Source: Heterorhizobium halophytocola
GTDB taxonomy: Bacteria > Pseudomonadota > Alphaproteobacteria > Rhizobiales > Rhizobiaceae
Direction: 5' to 3'
Assembly: GCF_017873095.1 (NCBI RefSeq)
Contig: NZ_JAGGJU010000003.1
Location: 248,001-312,000 of the forward strand
DNA: 64,000 nt
Notes under the pieces: generated by a model
The model's input: the letters and a program-made list of their open reading frames with translations, nothing else
What the model was told of the DNA's origin: nothing
Database searches by the model: none
In this document: positions 55,836 through 64,000 of the stretch, in pieces
Numbering within the stretch: position 1 is the stretch's first letter
How the letters are laid out: each line of letters starts with the position of its first letter
Program-made: the position numbers and the translations under genes

Positions 55836-56276
55836 ATGGATGAGATTTACAACAGCAAGATCCTCGATTTCGCCGGCAATATCGAGCGCACCGGCGCGCT
55901 TGCCGATGCCGATGCCGTTGCCGACAAGCATTCCAAGCTCTGCGGCTCCAAGGTGCGCGTCTACCTGAAGATGGACGGCGATACGGTCAGCGATTTCTCC
56001 CACGAGGTGAAGGCCTGCGCCCTCGGCCAGGCCTCGTCCTCGATCATGGCCCGCCACGTGATCGGCGCCACCGCGGACGAACTGCGCCGGGCCCGCACCG
56101 CCATGCTCGCCATGCTGAAGGAAGGCGGCGAGGGGCCGGACGGCCGCTTCGAGGACATGCGCTACCTGAAACCGGTCAAGGACTACAAGGCCCGCCATCC
56201 CTCCACCATGCTCACCTTCGACGCCGTGGTCGACTGTCTCGACCAGATCGAGGCGAAGGCGGTCGCGACCGCGTGA
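55836..56276 (+). CDS. Iron-sulfur cluster assembly scaffold, SufU/IscU-like
   Basis: A 146-residue NifU N-terminal-type scaffold. The three conserved cysteines are C36 (KLCGSK), C61 (KACALGQASSS) and C134 (VVDCLDQIEA). CALGQASSS is the usual signature. It builds or relays Fe-S clusters in the cytoplasm. An in-frame ATG at 55830 is an alternative start; neither has a strong ribosome-binding site. Its stop is followed directly by the tandem repeat region. It is not in an obvious suf operon here. Confidence 0.88.
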   Translation: MDEIYNSKILDFAGNIERTGALADADAVADKHSKLCGSKVRVYLKMDGDTVSDFSHEVKACALGQASSSIMARHVIGATADELRRARTAMLAMLKEGGEGPDGRFEDMRYLKPVKDYKARHPSTMLTFDAVVDCLDQIEAKAVATA

Positions 56277-56465
56277 CGGCGCCGGGGCAGATGGCCGGGC
56301 TCTTGTTCGCCGGCGACGCCAGTCCAGCTCGGGGCAGGCGTGCGATGACGATGCCGGCTGCCGTTGCCGAACTGTGTGCGGGGGGCGCTCGGGAGCGCTG
56401 CGACGGGCGCCGCCGGTTCTCGGCTGTGTCGAGAGACAAAAGGCCCGCCAGCCATGTTCGCGCCG

Positions 56466-56517
56466 GGCCTACCCCCCTCTGTCCTGCCGGACATCTCCCC
56501 CTCAAGGGGGGAGATCG
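56466..56517 (-). repeat. Inverted core copy of the palindromic repeat
   Basis: 52 bases that are the exact reverse complement of 57225-57276. The core contains a 9-bp dyad (ATCTCCCCC/GGGGGAGAT) and a 5-bp dyad (TGTCC/GGACA), the double-hairpin layout of rhizobial intergenic palindromic repeats. Confidence 0.9.
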
Positions 56518-56645
56518 ACGTGCGGCACGCGCCCGGCCGCCTCGGATGTCGCATCCGCTGAAGCGGTGCCTCTCGCGTGTCCTCTTCTCTCATCGCGACG
56601 ATTCCGCAGTCTCCATCAAAGAATATCCTCTCCTTTCTCCCCGAA

Positions 56646-57288
56646 CGCGGCTTGCACCGATTTCCCGCCTCCAACTGATCTCCCCCCTTGAAGGGGAGAT
56701 GTCCGGCAGGACAGAGGGGTGTATGTCCCAGGCGCTGACCTTCCCGCAGCCACGGGTCCACGCCTCTGGCGCGGCTCGGATCTTTCCGTTTTCCCTAGTC
56801 CCGCAGAACCGCGTTTCCTCCCGCCCGGCGCGGCTTGCGCCGATTCCCCGGCTCCAGCCGATCTCCTCCATTGAGGGGGAGATGTCCGGCAGGACAGAGG
56901 GGGGTATGCCCCAGGTGTCGACCTTCCCGCAGCCACGGGTCAACGCCCCTGGCGCAGCGTGGATCTTTCCGTTTCCCCTAGTCCCGAAGAACCGCGTTTC
57001 CTCCCGCCCGACGCGGCTTGCGCCACGCCTGCGCCTCCAGCCGATCTCCCCCCTTGAGGGGGATATGTCCGGCAGGACAGAGGGGGGTATGCCCCAGGCG
57101 CTGACCTTCCCGCAGCCACGGGTCAACGCCTCTGGCGCAGCGTGGATCTTTCCGTTTCGCCTTGTCCCGCAGAACCGCGTTTCCTCCCGCCCGACGCGGC
57201 TTGCGCCACGCCTGCGCCTCCAGCCGATCTCCCCCCTTGAGGGGGAGATGTCCGGCAGGACAGAGGGGGGTAGGCCCCAGGCGCTGAC
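56646..57288 (+). repeat. 183-bp tandem array, about 3.5 copies
   Basis: Units start at 56646, 56829, 57012 and 57195, each exactly 183 bases, and the last is truncated at 57288. Each unit has the double-hairpin core (ATCTCCCCC/GGGGGAGAT then TGTCC/GGACA). The rest is spacer with CAGCCACGGGTC and CCGCGTTTCCTCCCG. Copies 3 and 4 are the most alike. Unit 2 has substitutions in the left arm, and unit 3 has GGGGGATAT in the right. Confidence 0.93.
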
Positions 57289-57332
57289 TATAGAGAGCAT
57301 CCCAGACACGTCTCACCGTGGGGCCCGCTGAC

Positions 57333-58070
57333 ATGTGCGCCGGCGATCACCATCACCATCCGCGCTCCCGCAACCATCCCGGCCCGTATCGCAAGACCCC
57401 GGACCGCCTGCTCGCCATGGGGCTGATCCGCGCCTATCAGCTGACATTTTCCTCCTTGATCGGCCAGGCCTGCCGGCATCAGCCGACCTGTTCGGAATAC
57501 GGCTATGAGGCGATCGGGCGGCACGGCCTCTGGCAGGGCGGCTGGCTGACCTTGTTCCGGGTCGGACGCTGCGGGCCGGGCGGCACATGGGGTTTCGATC
57601 CGGTGCCGGAAACCTTGGCGGGCGATATGCGTTGGTGGGCGCCATGGCGCCTGTTTCGCGTCGGCCACAAGCCTGTCTCGTCAACCAGAGAGGAAAACCA
57701 GATGTCCTTTGATCCGGCCGAGCGCCTCCACCTGTTCCATGCGGCGGTCAACGCCATCGATTATCCGGTGCTGCAAGCCATGCTTGCCGAGAACGCCGTC
57801 TATCTCTCCGGCGGCACCGGCGATCTGGAAGGCAAGGCGCAGATCATGGCCGCCTTCCGCAAGTATTTCGCCGCCTATCCCGACCAGGTGGCCCATGACG
57901 ACAGGGTCGAGCGGCTCGGCGATCGCGAGGCCCGCTCCTTCTGGCACCTGACGGCGACCCATGCGCAGACCGGTGCCCCGATGAGCCGCAACGGCGTGGA
58001 GACCATCACCTTCGACGAGCGCGGGCTGATCACGACGGTCGTCGTCGAGGACCTCAAGGACTGGAAGTAA
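57333..58070 (+). CDS. yidD: YidD, membrane protein insertion efficiency factor, fused in frame to an NTF2-like domain
   Basis: Residues 1-115 are Yid[24 protein letters not shown], the cysteine block [32 protein letters not shown] and GFDPVPE. YidD assists YidC-dependent insertion at the inner membrane. No stop codon follows; the frame runs on into an NTF2/SnoaL-like domain (residues 124-245). Either this is a real 245-residue fusion or the YidD stop was lost while the second domain keeps its own start at 57702. The ATG is only 45 bases after the tandem array. YidD normally ends near residue 115-125. Confidence 0.75.
   Translation: MCAGDHHHHPRSRNHPGPYRKTPDRLLAMGLIRAYQLTFSSLIGQACRHQPTCSEYGYEAIGRHGLWQGGWLTLFRVGRCGPGGTWGFDPVPETLAGDMRWWAPWRLFRVGHKPVSSTREENQMSFDPAERLHLFHAAVNAIDYPVLQAMLAENAVYLSGGTGDLEGKAQIMAAFRKYFAAYPDQVAHDDRVERLGDREARSFWHLTATHAQTGAPMSRNGVETITFDERGLITTVVVEDLKDWK
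57702..58070 (+). CDS. NTF2-like / SnoaL-fold protein with its own ribosome-binding site
   Basis: A 122-residue domain beginning [22 protein letters not shown], with the cone-shaped NTF2 pattern ([31 protein letters not shown]). A strong AGAGAGGA lies seven bases before the ATG at 57702, so it can be translated separately from the yidD frame it continues. SnoaL-like proteins include isomerases and ligand-binding proteins; nothing specific can be assigned. thrS follows 131 bases later. Confidence 0.7.
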   Translation: MSFDPAERLHLFHAAVNAIDYPVLQAMLAENAVYLSGGTGDLEGKAQIMAAFRKYFAAYPDQVAHDDRVERLGDREARSFWHLTATHAQTGAPMSRNGVETITFDERGLITTVVVEDLKDWK

Positions 58071-58201
58071 CCCGCAGCCGCCCGCGCCTTTACTCGCTTG
58101 CCTTTTCGGATTATCACGCGAGCCTTCATCATAAGGCATTGCGTGATGCCGCACCGTTTCACCACCCGCATTCGTTGGCGGGACTGGTACAGGAGAGCAG
58201 A

Positions 58202-60244
58202 ATGTCCGTTTCCCTTACATTTCCCGATGGCTCCGTGCGCGAATACGACGCTGGCACGACGGGTGCTGCCGTCGCCGAATCGATTTCGAAGTCGCTCGCC
58301 AAGAAGGCCGTCGCGATCGCGCTGGACGGCGAACTGCGCGATCTCTCCGATCCCGTGACCAATGGCCGGATCGAGATCGTCACCCGCACCGACCCGCGCG
58401 CGCTGGAACTGATCCGCCACGACGCCGCCCATGTGATGGCGGAGGCCGTGCAGGAATTGTGGCCCGGCACCCAGGTCACCATCGGCCCGGTGATCGAAAA
58501 CGGCTTCTACTACGACTTCAAGCGCCTCCATCCGGACAGCCGCGAGGACTGGCCCTTCACGCCCGACGATCTGCCGAAGATCGAAAAGAAGATGAAGGAG
58601 ATCATCCAGCGCAACGCCGCCTTCACCAAGCAGGTCTGGTCGCGCGACAAGGCTCGCGACGTGTTCGCCGAAAAGGGCGAGGCCTACAAGGTCGAGCTCG
58701 TCGACATGATCCCCGAGGGCCAGGACCTGAAGATCTACAGCCAGGGCGACTGGTTCGACCTCTGCCGCGGCCCGCATATGGCCTCGACCGGCCAGATCGG
58801 CACGGCCTTCAAGCTGATGAAGGTGGCCGGTGCCTATTGGCGCGGCGACAGCACCAAGCCCATGCTGACGCGCATCTACGGCACCGCCTGGGCCACCCAG
58901 GAGGAGCTCGACAACTATCTCCACATTCTGGAGGAAGCCGAAAAGCGCGACCATCGCAAGCTCGGCCGCGAGATGGATCTGTTCCATTTCCAGGAGGAAG
59001 GCCCCGGCGTCGTCTTCTGGCACGGCAAGGGCTGGCGCATGTTCCAGGCGCTGACATCCTATATGCGCCGTCGTCTCGCCGGCGTCTACGAGGAGGTCAA
59101 CGCCCCGCAGATCCTCGACAAGTCGCTCTGGGAGACCTCCGGTCACTGGGGCTGGTACCAGGAAAACATGTTCGCGGTGAAATCCGCCCATGCCTTCACC
59201 CATCCCGATGACGAGGAAGCCGACCAGCGCATCTTCGCCCTGAAGCCGATGAACTGCCCGGGCCACGTGCAGATCTTCAAGCACGGGTTGAAGTCCTACC
59301 GCGATCTGCCGATCCGGCTTGCGGAATTCGGCAATGTCCACCGCTACGAGCCGTCCGGCGCCCTGCACGGGCTGATGCGCGTGCGCGGCTTCACCCAGGA
59401 CGATGCGCATGTGTTCTGCACCGACGAGCAGCTGGCCGCCGAGTGCCTCCGGATCAACGAGCTGATCCTCTCGGTCTACGAGGATTTCGGCTTCCAGGAA
59501 GTGGTCGTCAAACTGTCGACCCGCCCGGAAAAGCGCGTCGGTTCGGATGACCTGTGGGACCGCGCCGAGGCGATCATGACCGAGGTGCTGAAGACGATCG
59601 AGGACCAGTCGGAAGGCCGCATCAAGACCGGCATCCTGCCGGGCGAGGGCGCCTTCTACGGGCCGAAATTCGAGTACACGCTGAAGGATGCCATCGGCCG
59701 GGAATGGCAGTGCGGCACGACGCAGGTCGACTTCAACCTGCCGGAACGCTTCGGCGCCTTCTACATCGACCAGAACTCGGAAAAGCAGCAGCCGGTGATG
59801 ATCCACCGCGCCATCTGCGGCTCGATGGAGCGTTTCCTCGGCATCCTGATCGAGAACTTCGCCGGCCACATCCCGCTGTGGTTCGCGCCGCTGCAGGTCG
59901 TGGTCGCGACGATCACGTCGGAGGCCGACGATTACGGTCGCGAAGTCGCCGAGCAGCTGCGTGACGCCGGCCTGCATGTCGAGACCGACTTCCGCAACGA
60001 GAAGATCAACTACAAGGTCCGCGAGCACTCGGTCACCAAGGTGCCGGTGATTCTGGTCTGCGGCAAGCGCGAGGCGGAAGAGAAGAGCGTCAACATCCGC
60101 CGTCTCGGTTCGCAGAACCAGACGGCGATGCCGCTTGCCGAAGCGATCGCGCTGCTTTCCGGCGAGGCAACGCCGCCCGACCTGAAGCGCAAGCTTCTGG
60201 CCCGCGCGCAAAGGGAAGCGGACGCGGCGGCCAGCGCCTCCTAG
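58202..60244 (+). CDS. thrS: Threonyl-tRNA synthetase
   Basis: A 680-residue class II synthetase. The TGS domain covers about residues 1-62. The editing domain has [11 protein letters not shown] (HxxxH, about 72-76). The catalytic core has motif 2 ([16 protein letters not shown]) and motif 3 ([20 protein letters not shown]). The C-terminal anticodon-binding domain contains [15 protein letters not shown] start at the ATG at 58202, after a GGAG. A strong terminator follows at 60276-60307. Confidence 0.97.
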   Translation: MSVSLTFPDGSVREYDAGTTGAAVAESISKSLAKKAVAIALDGELRDLSDPVTNGRIEIVTRTDPRALELIRHDAAHVMAEAVQELWPGTQVTIGPVIENGFYYDFKRLHPDSREDWPFTPDDLPKIEKKMKEIIQRNAAFTKQVWSRDKARDVFAEKGEAYKVELVDMIPEGQDLKIYSQGDWFDLCRGPHMASTGQIGTAFKLMKVAGAYWRGDSTKPMLTRIYGTAWATQEELDNYLHILEEAEKRDHRKLGREMDLFHFQEEGPGVVFWHGKGWRMFQALTSYMRRRLAGVYEEVNAPQILDKSLWETSGHWGWYQENMFAVKSAHAFTHPDDEEADQRIFALKPMNCPGHVQIFKHGLKSYRDLPIRLAEFGNVHRYEPSGALHGLMRVRGFTQDDAHVFCTDEQLAAECLRINELILSVYEDFGFQEVVVKLSTRPEKRVGSDDLWDRAEAIMTEVLKTIEDQSEGRIKTGILPGEGAFYGPKFEYTLKDAIGREWQCGTTQVDFNLPERFGAFYIDQNSEKQQPVMIHRAICGSMERFLGILIENFAGHIPLWFAPLQVVVATITSEADDYGREVAEQLRDAGLHVETDFRNEKINYKVREHSVTKVPVILVCGKREAEEKSVNIRRLGSQNQTAMPLAEAIALLSGEATPPDLKRKLLARAQREADAAASAS

Positions 60245-60275
60245 GGGCGCCGGATCGAACGGGTCTGAGATCAGG

Positions 60276-60307
60276 CGGCGGGTCGTTTTTGACGACCCGC
60301 CGTTTTT
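60276..60307 (+). terminator. Rho-independent terminator after thrS
   Basis: The perfect 11-bp stem CGGCGGGTCGT (60276-60286) / ACGACCCGCCG (60292-60302), with a TTTTG loop, is followed by T5. Confidence 0.92.
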
Positions 60308-60366
60308 ATGTCATCGCCTTGTCACGAATGGCGCCCATAGCACGGTAACAACGACGGAGCGCTGAT

Positions 60367-61248
60367 GTGCAATTCGAGGAACTGACCTATTCCAACGCTG
60401 CCGATCCGCGGCTGAAGCGTTGGTTGATCCGCTCGATCGAAAACCTCTCGGGCCGGGACCGCTATGCCCGTCTCTACGACATCTGGCGCACCGACATCGT
60501 CGGCAAGTCGGACCGCACCTTCGGCAAGATGCTCGACCTGATCGACGTCCATCTGGAGATCTCCGGTCAGTGGCCACCGATCGACATTCCCGAAGGTCCG
60601 ATCGTCATCGTCGCCAACCATCCGTTCGGCATCGGTGACGGTATCGCCGTTCTCGCCATGGCCGAGCAGCTCGGCCGACCCTTCCGCGTGCTGATCAACA
60701 ACGAGCTGCTGAAGGTGCCGGAAATGGCGCCTTACTCGCTGCCGGTCTCCTTCGAGGAGACCAAGGAAGCACTGGCGCTCAACATGAAGACCCGCCACGA
60801 GGCCGTCCGGCTGCTGAAGGAAGGCGTCACCATCGTCGTCTTCCCGGCCGGCGGCGTGGCCACCGCGAAGAAGGGCTTCGGGGCCGCCGAGGATCTGCCG
60901 TGGAAGATCTTCCCGGCAAAGCTCATCCAGTCGGCCAATGCCAGCGTCGTGCCGGTGCATTTCGCCGGCCAGAACGGCCGCCTGTTCCACCTGGCAAGCC
61001 GGATCTCGATGACCTTGCGCGTCTCGCTGCTGATCCGCGAATTTGCCCGGCTGTCGGGCTCGACGATTGCAGCCAGCGTCGGCCGGCTGATGCCCGCAGA
61101 CGAACTGGCGGCCATTCCCGACCGCAAGCTGTTGCTGGCCAAGCTCTATGACGCCGTGTTCTCGATGAGCGAAAAGGCCCGTCCGCCGAAGGTGCGCGGC
61201 GTGCGCTCCATCCGCCGCTTGCGCTTCGGCCGCCAGAAGGCCGCCTGA
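60367..61248 (+). CDS. Lysophospholipid acyltransferase family protein
   Basis: A 293-residue PlsC-domain acyltransferase. The HX4D motif appears as NHPFGIGDG (about residues 83-91). The second block is VVFPAGGVA (about 157-166). It transfers an acyl chain to a lysolipid glycerol or related acceptor at the inner membrane. The acceptor (lyso-PA, lyso-ornithine lipid or other) is not shown. The start is GTG at 60367. It lies after the thrS terminator. Confidence 0.85.
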   Translation: MQFEELTYSNAADPRLKRWLIRSIENLSGRDRYARLYDIWRTDIVGKSDRTFGKMLDLIDVHLEISGQWPPIDIPEGPIVIVANHPFGIGDGIAVLAMAEQLGRPFRVLINNELLKVPEMAPYSLPVSFEETKEALALNMKTRHEAVRLLKEGVTIVVFPAGGVATAKKGFGAAEDLPWKIFPAKLIQSANASVVPVHFAGQNGRLFHLASRISMTLRVSLLIREFARLSGSTIAASVGRLMPADELAAIPDRKLLLAKLYDAVFSMSEKARPPKVRGVRSIRRLRFGRQKAA

Positions 61249-61299
61249 GCCGCCCATGCCCGGGGCGCCGGTTGTCTGCCGGGGCCGACACCGTGCCGA

Positions 61300-62325
61300 T
61301 CAGTCGGTTTCCTCGAAGGTCGGGCCTGTGTCGACCGGCGCGCCGCCGTCGGCGCCGGAGCCGCCCAGCATCAGTTCGACATCCTTGTTGACGCCGGCAG
61401 CGACGCTGAAATCGGTCTGGTAGATCTTGTCCTTGTTGCGGGCAACGGCGGTATATTCGCCCTCCGACAGCACCATGGTCGGAAAGGCCGACACGCTTTC
61501 GCCGACGATGTCGCCGGCCGAGGTGAGGATCGACCAGGCGGTATCGGCAATTGCCTCGCCGCCCTTTTGCGACACCAGCTTGAAATTGATCTGGGCTGCC
61601 CGGTGCTGGATCGAGGCCTCGATCAGCTTGCCGGGCTCGACCTTGATGTCGGCCCGCACCTGCGCATTCAGCTTCCCGTATTCCGAGACGATGTGATAGG
61701 TGCCGGCATTCAGCCGCACGATGGTGTTCGGCTTGACGGCCGACATCACCATGCGGCGCTCGCCGTTCTCCCCGACATCCTCGGAATAGATCGAGAATTT
61801 CAGTTGCTGGGCGGGAATGCGCGTATCGTCGCCGGACACGGCGTTGAGCACCAGGCCGCCGGCGTCGAGCACCATGACCTGATGCGCCACTTCGCCGTCG
61901 GCGGTGACCGAAAGCTTCTTGGTCGCCCCGGCACGCCCGAAGGCGACATTGACGAAATAGTCGCCGGGCGACAGATGGAAATCGGCGGTGCCCCCGCGAA
62001 AGCTCGCCACCAGCGGCAGCTTGCCGTCATCGCCGGGGATCGGCGAGAATACGCGCCAGGACAGCCCTTCCTGCATCGGCTCGCTGTCCGAAGTCAGCCG
62101 CGCCTCCATCGAGACGTCCTTGGTACCGGCCGCGACCGACGAGCCGGCATTCGGCAGAATCGGTGAAAACGCTTCCACCTTCGGCATTTTCGGCGCGCCG
62201 CTCAGCTGCTTGAATTCGGAGAAGGCGTTTTCCGCATCCGCCTGTTGCGCGCACGCGGCCGATGCGAGCAGAAAAACTCCGAAAATGGCGGCAAGCACGG
62301 GCTTGGCCGGACACAAGGCTGACAT
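61300..62325 (-). CDS. Secreted hypothetical protein, rhizobial
   Basis: A 341-residue protein with a signal peptide (residues 1-27, ending ASAACA; the AC could be a lipobox variant, but it lacks a canonical LxGC). The mature part is beta-rich, with repeated strand patterns such as [25 protein letters not shown] and [31 protein letters not shown] do not recognise the family. A GTG at 62337 is an alternative start. It is divergent from the nitroreductase gene by 101 bases. Confidence 0.65.
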   Translation of the reverse strand: MSALCPAKPVLAAIFGVFLLASAACAQQADAENAFSEFKQLSGAPKMPKVEAFSPILPNAGSSVAAGTKDVSMEARLTSDSEPMQEGLSWRVFSPIPGDDGKLPLVASFRGGTADFHLSPGDYFVNVAFGRAGATKKLSVTADGEVAHQVMVLDAGGLVLNAVSGDDTRIPAQQLKFSIYSEDVGENGERRMVMSAVKPNTIVRLNAGTYHIVSEYGKLNAQVRADIKVEPGKLIEASIQHRAAQINFKLVSQKGGEAIADTAWSILTSAGDIVGESVSAFPTMVLSEGEYTAVARNKDKIYQTDFSVAAGVNKDVELMLGGSGADGGAPVDTGPTFEETD

Positions 62326-62426
62326 GGAGACGGGCACCGGTTGACTTCTTGATCCAGGAAAGCAAGTTCAAGCGCAATGGCGTGGCTTTTTCAAGTCCGC
62401 ATGCCCCACGTCCCTCAGGAGTCCCA

Positions 62427-63017
62427 ATGAAAGCCAGTCCGAATACAAGCCTGCTCGACTATCTGAAAACCCGACGCTCGACCCCGGCGTTCCAGATGTG
62501 CGAGCCGGGTCCGTCGAAACCGGAGCTCGAGGAGATCCTGCGCCTGGCGATCCGCGTGCCCGATCACGGCAAGATCGCGCCCTGGCGTTTCATCGTCTAT
62601 CGCGGCGAGCGCCGGGCCGAACTCAGCGCCGAACTGCTGAAAATGGCACTGGAGAACAAGCCGGACCTCAGCGCCGAAATGATCGAGGTCGAGCGCACCC
62701 GGCTGACCAGGGCGCCGGTCGTCATTGCCGTCATCTCGACCGCGGCGCCGCACGTCAAGGTGCCGGAATGGGAACAGGTGATGTCGGCCGGCGCCGTCTG
62801 CCTCAACCTGCTGATGGCCGCCAACGCCCATGGCTATGTGTCGAACTGGCTGACGGAATGGTATGCCTTCGACGGGCGCGCCCTTGAACTTCTGGGCGTG
62901 AGAGACGGCGAGAAGCTCGCGGGCTTCATCCATATCGGCTCGACGGAATTCCCGGTCACCGAACGGCCGCGTCCGGAGCTTGCCGAGGTCGTCAGCTGGG
63001 ATGGAGGAGATCTCTGA
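62427..63017 (+). CDS. Nitroreductase family protein (RutE/YdjA-like)
   Basis: A 196-residue FMN-binding nitroreductase fold. The FMN site includes RRSTPAF near the N terminus, [13 protein letters not shown], and [23 protein letters not shown]. It reduces nitro or other oxidised groups with NAD(P)H; the substrate is unknown. AGGAG precedes the ATG at 62427. Its stop codon overlaps the ATG of the flavin reductase gene by one base (TGATG), so the two are co-translated. Confidence 0.9.
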   Translation: MKASPNTSLLDYLKTRRSTPAFQMCEPGPSKPELEEILRLAIRVPDHGKIAPWRFIVYRGERRAELSAELLKMALENKPDLSAEMIEVERTRLTRAPVVIAVISTAAPHVKVPEWEQVMSAGAVCLNLLMAANAHGYVSNWLTEWYAFDGRALELLGVRDGEKLAGFIHIGSTEFPVTERPRPELAEVVSWDGGDL

Positions 63018-63628
63018 TGTTCTATGACACCGAAACCAATGGTCACGGCATGGAGCGCGATCCGTTCAAGGCGATCGTCGTGCCGCGGCCGATCGGATGG
63101 ATCGGCACGCGCGGGCGCGACGGGGTCAACAATCTCGGCCCCTATTCCTTCTTCAACGCGGTCTCCGACCGGCCGAAACTGGTGATGTTTTCCTCCACCG
63201 GCTACAAGGACAGCGCCCGCAATGCGCAGGAGACCGGCGTCTTCACCTGCAATTTCGTCAGCCGCAATCTTCTCGACCGGATGAACCAGTCCTCGGCGGC
63301 CTATCCCTCGGAGATCGACGAATTCGCGGAGGCGGGACTGACGCTCGGGCAGGGGCGAATGATCGACGCGCCCTATGTCGCGGACGCCTTCGCCGTGCTC
63401 GAATGCAAGGTGACCGAGATCATCCGGCCGAAGGGTCTGGACGGCGAGGCGAGCGACAACTGGGCGGTCTTCGGCCAGGTGGTCGGCATCCATATCCGCG
63501 AGGAGATCATCGTCGACGGTCGGCTGGACATGGCCCGCGCCCGTCCTGTCGCCCGCATGGGCTATATGGATTATGCCGAAGGCAGCGATGTCTTCGAGGT
63601 CCTGCGCCCGTCGATGAACCGGTCGTGA
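63017..63628 (+). CDS. Flavin reductase family protein
   Basis: A 203-residue FMN-binding split-barrel protein. Landmarks are PRPIGWIGTRGRDGVNNLGPYSFFNAVSDRPK and CNFVSRNLLDRMN. These proteins use NAD(P)H to reduce flavin for a partner monooxygenase, or bind flavin for another reduction. It overlaps the nitroreductase stop by one base, so translation is coupled. No monooxygenase lies next to it here. Confidence 0.9.
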   Translation: MFYDTETNGHGMERDPFKAIVVPRPIGWIGTRGRDGVNNLGPYSFFNAVSDRPKLVMFSSTGYKDSARNAQETGVFTCNFVSRNLLDRMNQSSAAYPSEIDEFAEAGLTLGQGRMIDAPYVADAFAVLECKVTEIIRPKGLDGEASDNWAVFGQVVGIHIREEIIVDGRLDMARARPVARMGYMDYAEGSDVFEVLRPSMNRS

Positions 63629-63632
63629 CGAC

Positions 63633-64000
63633 TCAATCCTGACCGGCCGCTGCCGGGCGTGCCGCACGGCCCCGCCGGATGACGCCGGAAAATCCTTGAG
63701 CGGTGGCGCTGGCCGTCTGCGCGGCCAGGTCTTGCGCCGCCTCCACCTCGGAAAGCACCGCATGGGCCGGCACGCCGGCGGCGGCCGCGGCCAGCAGCAC
63801 CAGCCCGGTCGCCGTCCGCACGCCGGCCGAGCCCTGCGGCGCCTTCAGCCTTGCGGCGAGCGATTCGGCGTCGAAGGCCAGCGCGGCGACCCGTGGTGAC
63901 GCGGCGGCAAGGGAGGCTGCCGAAAACAGCGCGGCGGGATGGACACCGAACAGCACGATGATGCCGGTGCTGCCGTCGCGCCGTCCCGACACCACCTCTT
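63633..64000 (-). CDS. Partial CitE-like CoA ester lyase (HpcH/HpaI family), 5' end outside window
   Basis: The C-terminal 122 residues of a protein open to the right edge of the window. The visible motif AAASPRVAALAFDAESLAARL is the CitE-like active-site block (normally AAASPRVAALAFGAEDL), followed by ATGLVLLAAAAAGVPAHAVL and AQGFSGV. The family includes malyl-CoA and citramalyl-CoA lyases. The usual GAED reads DAES here, so activity cannot be assumed. It ends four bases from the convergent flavin reductase gene. Confidence 0.65.
   Translation of the reverse strand, partial: EVVSGRRDGSTGIIVLFGVHPAALFSAASLAAASPRVAALAFDAESLAARLKAPQGSAGVRTATGLVLLAAAAAGVPAHAVLSEVEAAQDLAAQTASATAQGFSGVIRRGRAARPAAAGQD

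Larger units (their letters stand above)
56277..57332. repeat. Repeat-filled region between scaffold gene and yidD
   Basis: 1056 bases with no real gene. It holds a 183-bp tandem array (56646-57288) and an inverted 52-bp copy of its core (56466-56517). Two long open frames here (56273-57331 plus, 56590-57309 minus) are artefacts of the 183-bp (61-codon) period and of GC content. They encode the familiar spurious peptides such as ISPSRGEI and MSGRTEGG. Confidence 0.9.

Noticed and set aside
56590..57309. 239-residue minus-strand open frame with repeated ISPSRGEI segments
   Set aside because: Also a translation of the 61-codon repeat on the other strand; the period of 183 keeps frames open without selection.
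56273..57331. 352-residue plus-strand open frame across the repeat array
   Set aside because: It starts at the end of the Fe-S scaffold gene and follows the 183-bp repeats. Peptides such as MSGRTEGG come from the palindromic core in many rhizobial genomes. No gene-like start or domain.

Overview
The window is about 64 kb of GC-rich chromosome from an alphaproteobacterium, almost certainly a member of the Rhizobiaceae (Rhizobium, Agrobacterium, Sinorhizobium or Ciceribacter-like). The evidence is an aapJQMP general amino-acid transporter, LpxI instead of LpxH in the lipid A cluster, an EipB (DUF1849) envelope protein, a double cold-shock-domain protein, homologues of the mitochondrial complex I subunits NDUFS4 and NDUFS6, and a dispersed palindromic repeat of the kind common in rhizobial intergenic DNA. 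I cannot fix the genus or species from the sequence alone.

Layout. 1-2 kb: end of a double cold-shock protein, a DUF192 secreted protein, tRNA-Pro(UGG), an NDUFS4-like subunit and tRNA-Arg(UCU). 2-5 kb: a D-tartrate dehydratase gene with a divergent LysR regulator, and a DUF6894-like small protein. 5-10.4 kb: a degenerate nuclease-fold protein and the aapJQMP operon (minus strand). 10.8-16.5 kb: cystathionine beta-lyase, a flavin monooxygenase, the NDUFS6-like zinc protein, an alpha/beta hydrolase, a crotonase-fold protein, CysE and DUF3126. 16.6-24.6 kb: phasin, ClpS-ClpA, an AzlC/AzlD exporter pair, HIT, a FemAB-like acyltransferase, and RidA with a GDPD phosphodiesterase.

25-39 kb is the conserved core: eipB, then rpsB-tsf-pyrH-frr-uppS-cdsA-rseP-bamA-lpxD-fabZ-lpxA-lpxI-lpxB. 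It joins translation, isoprenoid-carrier and phospholipid supply, outer-membrane protein assembly and lipid A synthesis. A TPR/O-GlcNAc-transferase-like gene converges on lpxB. 41-45 kb: the zinc regulon (znuA divergent from znuC-znuB-zur, with two dyads in between). 44.6-46 kb: a TetR regulator and a divergent membrane protein with strong palindromic operators. 46-53 kb: gamma carbonic anhydrase, a D-Ala-D-Ala carboxypeptidase with a SPOR domain, a BTLCP transglutaminase-like protein, a PilZ protein, a rhomboid protease and a CBS protein. 53-64 kb: patatin, folE-hisI, a SufU/IscU-like scaffold, a 183-bp tandem repeat array, yidD fused in frame to an NTF2-like domain, thrS, an acyltransferase, a lipoprotein-like hypothetical, a nitroreductase-flavin reductase pair, and the end of a CitE-like lyase.

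Most of the window is ordinary housekeeping DNA. The places that deserve a second look are: the 183-bp (61-codon) tandem array bracketed by perfect 52-bp inverted copies (56.4-57.3 kb); the yidD/NTF2 read-through; two orphan terminators that suggest unannotated small RNAs (near 4.95 kb and 51.6 kb); the TetR operator pair; the 16-bp tandem repeats at 53.1 kb; and a nuclease-fold protein that appears to have lost catalytic residues.
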